A stretch of DNA of 10,212 bases from Pseudomonadota bacterium. Its GTDB lineage: Bacteria; Pseudomonadota; Alphaproteobacteria; Rhizobiales; Xanthobacteraceae. Under the pieces are notes generated by a model. That model was given only the letters and a program-made list of their open reading frames with translations, was not told where the DNA came from and searched no databases. Made by a program: the position numbers and the translations under genes. The stretch covers positions 1 to 10,212 of the forward strand of contig JAEWBL010000425.1 in the NCBI GenBank assembly GCA_023391175.1, written 5' to 3'. This document shows, in pieces, positions 6,298-10,212 of this stretch. Within the stretch, counting starts at the first letter, position 1, and each line of letters begins with the position of its first letter.

Positions 6298-6761
6298 CGA
6301 GTATCTCCCCCAGGTCGATGTTGTGCGTGCGGCACACTCCCTTTCGCGGCCCGGGCGGGTGGGGCCGACGCGGGCGGGACGAGGCAGAATGCGCCAAAAG
6401 AAAGCACTGCAAAGCTAGCGATCAGAGGAAGGTAGTGCAATGCTTGATCTTAACCATAAGTCGGGTGGCCGGACCGCCGGAATTCGCAAGCGCGGCCGTG
6501 GAGCACCCCGGTCATGCCCCTGGCGGGTCAGGACTCCAGCCTGACGTTGCGCAACGACACGGATCTGTCGCAGTGCAGGACCGCGTGCCGCATCGCCATG
6601 ATCTGGACAAGATGGGGCTAGGGTGCAATTAGAGGCGCTTGAAATTGGCGGCGCGCATGTCCATGCGGCCGCGCTGTTGCGTGCGGCCTGTAGCCGGCGG
6701 TTTCTGAGGCCGGCGGCTAGGGTTCGTGCATCGGGACGACAACATTATCGGGGACTGCGCC
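6298..6761. other. Divergent intergenic region between the GH64 gene and petA
   Basis: About 460 bases without a supported gene. The left edge holds the ribosome site of the GH64 gene (GGGGGAG on the minus strand, 6305-6311). The right edge holds that of petA (GGGGA, 6750-6754). Promoters for both directions are expected here, but I find no strong ones. For petA the least poor candidate is TGGACA (6604-6609) with AATTAG 17 bases downstream. A direct repeat of GCCGGCGG (6693-6700 and 6709-6716), separated by 8 bases, lies about 45-70 bases upstream of the petA start in what is probably leader RNA. The open frames crossing the region have no recognisable family features. Confidence 0.6.
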
Positions 6762-7289
6762 GTGGCACATACGGAGACGTCGGACACGACGACGCGTCGG
6801 GACTTCCTCTACATCGCAACCGGCGCCGTTGGCGCCGTCGGTGCCGCCGCCATGGCGTGGCCCTTCATCTCCCAGCTTCAGCCCGACGCGTCCGTGCTCG
6901 CGCTGTCCACCACCGAGGTGGACCTTTCCCCCATCGCCGAAGGCCAGATCGTCACGGTGCAGTGGCGCGGCAAGCCGATCTTCATCTCCCACCGCACCCC
7001 GGCGGAGATCAAGGCGGCCGTGGACACCCCCCTGTCCGACCTCAAGGATCCGCAGCCCGATTCGGCGCGTGTGAAGGCCGGCAAGGACCAGTGGCTGGTG
7101 GTGATCGGCATCTGCACGCACCTCGGCTGCGTGCCGCTCGGCCACCAGGGCCAGTACAACGGCTGGTTCTGCCCCTGCCACGGCTCGGTGTACGACACCT
7201 CCGGCCGCATCCGGCAGGGACCGGCACCGCTCAATCTCGAATTGCCGCCCTACGCCTTCACCACCGACACCAAGATCGTGATCGGCTGA
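6762..7289 (+). CDS. petA: Ubiquinol-cytochrome c reductase iron-sulfur (Rieske) subunit
   Basis: A 175-residue Rieske protein of the cytochrome bc1 complex. It takes an electron from ubiquinol at the Qo site and passes it to cytochrome c1. The N-terminus carries a twin-arginine signal ([14 protein letters not shown]12-R13) followed by a hydrophobic segment to about 36 that normally stays uncleaved as the membrane anchor. The 2Fe-2S ligands are in CTHLGC (C118, H120; C123 for the disulfide) and CPCHGSVYD (C137 and H140; C139 for the disulfide). S142 and Y144 are the cluster-tuning residues found in high-potential Rieske proteins. An in-frame GTG at 6726 would add 12 residues, but I chose the GTG at 6762 because it gives the usual AHTETS...TTRRDFL opening and has GGGGA 7 bases upstream. 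It heads the petABC operon, 37 bases before petB. Confidence 0.96.
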   Translation: MAHTETSDTTTRRDFLYIATGAVGAVGAAAMAWPFISQLQPDASVLALSTTEVDLSPIAEGQIVTVQWRGKPIFISHRTPAEIKAAVDTPLSDLKDPQPDSARVKAGKDQWLVVIGICTHLGCVPLGHQGQYNGWFCPCHGSVYDTSGRIRQGPAPLNLELPPYAFTTDTKIVIG

Positions 7290-7326
7290 CGCGCGCATCG
7301 TCGCCGCTTTCAAAAAGGTTGGACTC

Positions 7327-8601
7327 ATGGAAGGACATTCCACCTACCAGCCCAAGGGGAAGGTCGCGCAGTGGTTCGAGAGCCGCTTGCCGATCGTTGG
7401 GCTGATCCATTCCTCGGCCATCGCCTATCCGGTGCCGAAGAATCTGAATTACATGTGGACCTTCGGCGCGATCCTGAGCTTCATGCTCGTCTGCCAGATC
7501 GTCTCCGGCGTCGTGCTGGCCATGCACTATGTGGCTTACGCTCCGGTCTCGTTCGCCCGCGTCGAGCACATCATGCGCGACGTGAACTACGGCTGGCTGA
7601 TCCGCTACATCCACGCCAACGGCGCCTCGATGTTCTTCATCGCGGTCTACATCCACATCTTCCGCGGCATGTACTACGGGTCTTACAAGGCCCCCCGCGA
7701 AGTGCTGTGGATCCTCGGCGTCATCATCTACCTCCTCATGATGGCGACAGCATTCATGGGCTACGTGCTCCCCTGGGGCCAGATGTCGTTCTGGGGCGCG
7801 ACAGTCATCACCAACCTGTTCTCGGCCATCCCCTGGGTCGGCACCACGATCGTGGAGTGGCTGTGGGGCGGATATTCGGTGGGTGATCCCACACTGAACC
7901 GCTTCTTCTCGCTGCACTATCTCCAGCCGTTAATGATCGCCGGCGTGGTCTGTCTCCACATCTGGGCGCTCCACCACGTGGGCCAGAACAACCCGGACGG
8001 CGTGGACATCAAGAACGTGTCGAAGGACTCGGTGCCCTTCACCCCCTACGCGACGATCAAGGACATCTTCGCGATGGTGGTGTTCCTGATCTTCTTCTCC
8101 TGGTTCATCTTCTACATCCCGAACTACCTCGGCCACTCGGACAACTACATCCCGGCCAACCCGCTCTCCACGCCGGCGCATATCGTGCCTGAATGGTACT
8201 TCCTGCCCTTCTACGCGATCCTGCGCTCCATCCCGGACAAGCTCGGCGGCGTGCTCGCCATGTTCGCGGCGATCGCGGTGCTGGCGTTCCTGCCCTGGCT
8301 CGACACCTCCAAGGTGCGCTCGGCCAAGTATCGTCCGCTTTTCCGCCAGTTCTTCTGGGTGTTCGCGGTGGTTGCCGTCCTCCTCGGCTATATGGGCTCC
8401 CAGCCCGCCGAGGGTGGCGCGCTCGTCGTCTCGCGCATCCTGACGGCCTACTATTTCATCCACTTCCTCGTCATCCTGCCGCTGCTCGGCCTGTTCGAGC
8501 GCCCCAAGCCCGTGCCGGCGTCCATCGCGGATGCCGTGCTCGCGAAGTCCAAGGGCGGAGCGGTGGTGGTCGCCGGGGCGGCCGGTCCCGAGACCAAGTG
8601 A
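7327..8601 (+). CDS. petB: Cytochrome b subunit of the bc1 complex
   Basis: A 424-residue cytochrome b, the membrane core of the bc1 complex that holds both hemes b and the quinol and quinone sites. Heme ligands appear as two 14-residue-spaced pairs: H96 in YIHANGAS with H110 in YIHIFRG, and H197 in SLHYLQP with H211 in CLHIWALHH. The Qo-site loop PEWY is at 288-291 and [14 protein letters not shown] at about 145-158. Eight hydrophobic helices can be traced, as in mitochondrial and alphaproteobacterial proteins. The ATG has AAGG 8 bases upstream. The gene is not fused to cytochrome c1, unlike the fbcH arrangement of Bradyrhizobium, where one reading frame encodes both; here a stop and 20 bases separate them. 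The C-terminal tail beyond about 400 is Ala/Val/Gly/Lys-rich and probably unstructured. Confidence 0.98.
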   Translation: MEGHSTYQPKGKVAQWFESRLPIVGLIHSSAIAYPVPKNLNYMWTFGAILSFMLVCQIVSGVVLAMHYVAYAPVSFARVEHIMRDVNYGWLIRYIHANGASMFFIAVYIHIFRGMYYGSYKAPREVLWILGVIIYLLMMATAFMGYVLPWGQMSFWGATVITNLFSAIPWVGTTIVEWLWGGYSVGDPTLNRFFSLHYLQPLMIAGVVCLHIWALHHVGQNNPDGVDIKNVSKDSVPFTPYATIKDIFAMVVFLIFFSWFIFYIPNYLGHSDNYIPANPLSTPAHIVPEWYFLPFYAILRSIPDKLGGVLAMFAAIAVLAFLPWLDTSKVRSAKYRPLFRQFFWVFAVVAVLLGYMGSQPAEGGALVVSRILTAYYFIHFLVILPLLGLFERPKPVPASIADAVLAKSKGGAVVVAGAAGPETK

Positions 8602-8621
8602 TCGGCGCGGAGAGAACAGCA

Positions 8622-9467
8622 ATGACCATTCGTAGCTCTCTCTTCGGTGCCGTCGCGGCGGCCCTGCTGATGACCCTGGGCGCCACCGGCGCCCAGGCCG
8701 AGAATGCCCACGCCCAGCCGCGTCCGCATCGCATGTCGTGGTCCTTCGCCGGCCCGTTCGGCATGTATGACCAGGGCCAGCTGCAGCGCGGCTTCAAGGT
8801 GTTCAAGGAAGTCTGCGCCGCGTGCCACTCGGCCAACTACCTGTACTTCCGCAACCTCGCCCAGGAGGGCGGCCCGCACTTCACCGAGGCGCAGGCCAAG
8901 CAGGTGGCGAGCGAGTACCAGATCACCGACGGACCGAACGACTCCGGCGACATGTTCCAGCGTCCCGGGCGCCTCTCCGATCATTGGCCGGCGCCGTTCC
9001 CGAACGACAACGCCGCCCGCGCCGCGAACGGCGGCGCCCTGCCGCCGGACTTCTCGGTGCTGGCCAAGGCCCGCTCCTACCACGTCGGTTTCCCGGGCTT
9101 CATCACCGATGCCTTCATTCAGTACCAGGAGCACGGCGTGGACTACATCCACGCGCTGCTCACCGGCTACGAAGAGGCGCCGGCCGGCGTTCATGTGCAG
9201 CCGGGCCTGAACTACAACGAGTATTTCCCCGGCAACCAGATCGCCATGCCGAAGCCCCTCAGCGACGGCCAGGTGGAATACACCGATGGCTCGCCGCAGA
9301 CGGTGGACCAGTATTCCCAGGATGTGGCGGCCTTCATGATGTGGGTGGCTGAGCCGCACCTCGACCAGCGCAAGCGCATCGGCTTCCAGGTCATGATCTT
9401 CCTGATCGTGCTTGGCGGCCTGCTGTACTTCACCAAGAAGAAGGTCTGGTCGAACGTCGCGCACTGA
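8622..9467 (+). CDS. petC: Cytochrome c1 subunit of the bc1 complex
   Basis: A 281-residue cytochrome c1, which accepts electrons from the Rieske protein and hands them to soluble or membrane-bound cytochrome c in the periplasm. A Sec signal peptide covers residues 1-26 (cleavage probably after AQA). The heme c attachment site is CAACH (C65, C68, H69) and the sixth ligand is M209 in [11 protein letters not shown]-terminal helix at about 253-271 ([17 protein letters not shown]), followed by KKK, anchors the protein with its bulk in the periplasm. The open frame extends far upstream into petB, but the ATG at 8622-8624 gives the proper signal peptide and has GGAG 9 bases before it. It is the last gene of petABC, and a strong terminator follows 37 bases after the stop. 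Confidence 0.97.
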   Translation: MTIRSSLFGAVAAALLMTLGATGAQAENAHAQPRPHRMSWSFAGPFGMYDQGQLQRGFKVFKEVCAACHSANYLYFRNLAQEGGPHFTEAQAKQVASEYQITDGPNDSGDMFQRPGRLSDHWPAPFPNDNAARAANGGALPPDFSVLAKARSYHVGFPGFITDAFIQYQEHGVDYIHALLTGYEEAPAGVHVQPGLNYNEYFPGNQIAMPKPLSDGQVEYTDGSPQTVDQYSQDVAAFMMWVAEPHLDQRKRIGFQVMIFLIVLGGLLYFTKKKVWSNVAH

Positions 9468-9504
9468 ACCGCGCGCGTCGGCACGATCTCCTGATCGAAC
9501 GATC

Positions 9505-9529
9505 AAGGGCCCCGAGAGGGGCCCTTTTT
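9505..9529 (+). terminator. Rho-independent terminator of petABC
   Basis: AAGGGCCCC (9505-9513), loop GAGA (9514-9517), then GGGGCCC (9518-9524) followed by five Ts (9525-9529). The stem has seven G-C pairs plus two A-U pairs, closed by a GNRA-type tetraloop, with the U-run directly after it. It stands in the 172-base gap between petC and apt and should end the bc1 transcript, so apt probably has its own promoter. Confidence 0.93.
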
Positions 9530-9639
9530 CGTGCCGGCCCCTGGCGATCACGACTGCGCGGCATCCGCGCTTTCAGCCGCCACGCCGCTTTCCCCCGCAC
9601 CGATGGCGCCTTAGCTTCTCCGCCAAACCGGAGCCTGTC

Positions 9640-10176
9640 ATGACCCCTGCCGATTTCGCCGCGTCCATCCGTACGATCGAGAACTATCCGAAGCCCGGCA
9701 TCCTGTTCCGCGACATCACCACCCTATTGGGAGACGCCCGCGCCTTCCGCCGGGCGGTGGACGAACTGGTGCAGCCCTGGGCGGGTGCGAAGATCGACAA
9801 GGTGGCCGGCATCGAGGCCCGCGGCTTCATCCTCGGCGGCGCGGTGGCGCACCAGCTCTCGGCCGGCTTCGTGCCCATCCGCAAGAAGGGCAAGCTGCCC
9901 CACCAGACCGTCCGCATGGCCTACGCCCTCGAATATGGCGAGGACGAGATCGAGATGCACGTGGATGCCATCGTCCCCGGCCAGCGGGTGCTGCTGGTCG
10001 ACGACCTGATCGCCACCGGCGGCACCGCCACCGGCGCGGTGAAGCTGCTTCAGACCTGCGGTGCCGTGGTCGAGGCCGCCTGCTTCATCGTCGATCTGCC
10101 GGATCTCGGCGGCGCCGAGAAGCTGCGGGGGCTGGGCGTCGCGGTGCGCACGCTGGTGGCCTTCGAGGGGCACTGA
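9640..10176 (+). CDS. apt: Adenine phosphoribosyltransferase
   Basis: A 178-residue purine-salvage enzyme that converts adenine and PRPP to AMP and pyrophosphate in the cytosol. The type I phosphoribosyltransferase PRPP-binding motif [14 protein letters not shown] lies at 117-130. The N-terminal block [17 protein letters not shown] (14-30) and [14 protein letters not shown] (57-70) are typical of Apt. RKKGKLP at 81-87 starts the flexible loop that covers the active site. Size matches the family (170-185). The open frame runs upstream across the terminator, but the ATG at 9640-9642 with GGAG 6 bases before it gives the usual start. It shares the strand of petABC but is separated by a strong terminator. 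I see no convincing promoter hexamers between 9530 and 9630. Confidence 0.97.
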   Translation: MTPADFAASIRTIENYPKPGILFRDITTLLGDARAFRRAVDELVQPWAGAKIDKVAGIEARGFILGGAVAHQLSAGFVPIRKKGKLPHQTVRMAYALEYGEDEIEMHVDAIVPGQRVLLVDDLIATGGTATGAVKLLQTCGAVVEAACFIVDLPDLGGAEKLRGLGVAVRTLVAFEGH

Positions 10177-10179
10177 TCC

Positions 10180-10211
10180 GATCCATGGATCCGGCTGCCT
10201 CAGATCAGCCG
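10180..10211 (+). terminator. Possible terminator hairpin downstream of apt, cut by the window end
   Basis: Directly after the apt stop come a perfect 12-base palindrome GATCCATGGATC (10180-10191) and then a stem CGGCTG (10192-10197), an 8-base loop and CAGCCG (10206-10211). The window ends one base later, so a T-run cannot be seen. The position suits transcript termination, but the 6-base stem is short and could be chance in GC-rich DNA. Confidence 0.3.
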
Positions 10212-10212
10212 C

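Noticed and set aside
6298..6412. Using the ATG at 6412 as the start of the GH64 protein (441 residues).
   Set aside because: The extra leader is Arg/Pro/His-rich, has no export signal and overlaps the strong ribosome site of the ATG at 6297. The frameshift model explains the sequence better.
5237..6418. Long plus-strand open frame of 393 codons opposite the GH64 gene.
   Set aside because: The minus frame has clear GH64 motifs; the plus translation is rich in Arg and Gly and lacks any domain signal.
5850..6440. Minus-strand open frame beginning at a TTG at 6440 whose first 30 or so residues (MHYLPLIASFAVLSFGAFCL...) look like a signal peptide.
   Set aside because: No clear ribosome-binding site. 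It runs in a third frame through the start and body of the GH64 gene, and the residues after the leader have no protein-like character. The hydrophobic start is most likely chance.
8451..9551. Long minus-strand open frame of 366 codons opposite petB/petC.
   Set aside because: Shadow of the cytochrome genes, which are certain; no domain features.

Overview
The window reads as a stretch of alphaproteobacterial chromosome, most likely from the Hyphomicrobiales (a Xanthobacteraceae-like genome fits best). The reasons are the GC-rich, densely packed coding sequence, a short-form CCA-adding enzyme without an HD domain, a small two-helix protein of the DUF6111 type next to it, and the trmL/hemF – petABC – apt neighbourhood, which I recall as common in that order. 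The species assignment is inference from gene content only.

Left part (1-2219, + strand): a tightly coupled operon. The tail of an upstream gene (probably DUF1285) overlaps a Nudix CoA pyrophosphatase, which overlaps a DUF6111 membrane protein, which overlaps the CCA tRNA nucleotidyltransferase. All junctions are TGATG or ATGA overlaps. The operon runs head-on into a small YodC/DUF2158-like gene with an acidic tail; the two stop codons are only 3 bases apart.

Middle part (2223-6297, all - strand): the YodC-like gene, an unrecognised single-span membrane protein in visibly less GC-rich DNA, the oxygen-dependent coproporphyrinogen oxidase hemF (heme synthesis), the tRNA wobble methyltransferase trmL (TTG start), and a secreted GH64 beta-1,3-glucanase-like protein. 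The glucanase gene carries an apparent one-base deletion inside its signal-peptide codons. The membrane protein and the glucanase look like accessory genes set into an otherwise conserved housekeeping neighbourhood.

Right part (6762-10176, + strand): petA-petB-petC encode the complete cytochrome bc1 complex (Rieske protein, cytochrome b, cytochrome c1 as separate, unfused genes), closed by a clear rho-independent terminator, followed by apt (adenine phosphoribosyltransferase). HemF supplies the heme pathway in aerobic cells and the bc1 complex is a main consumer of heme, so their proximity makes functional sense.

I found no mobile element, CRISPR array, rRNA or tRNA gene, and no convincing new multi-gene system. 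The most notable points are the frameshifted leader of the GH64 gene, the hairpin that contains the trmL ribosome-binding site, and the orphan membrane protein with a palindrome near its putative promoter.
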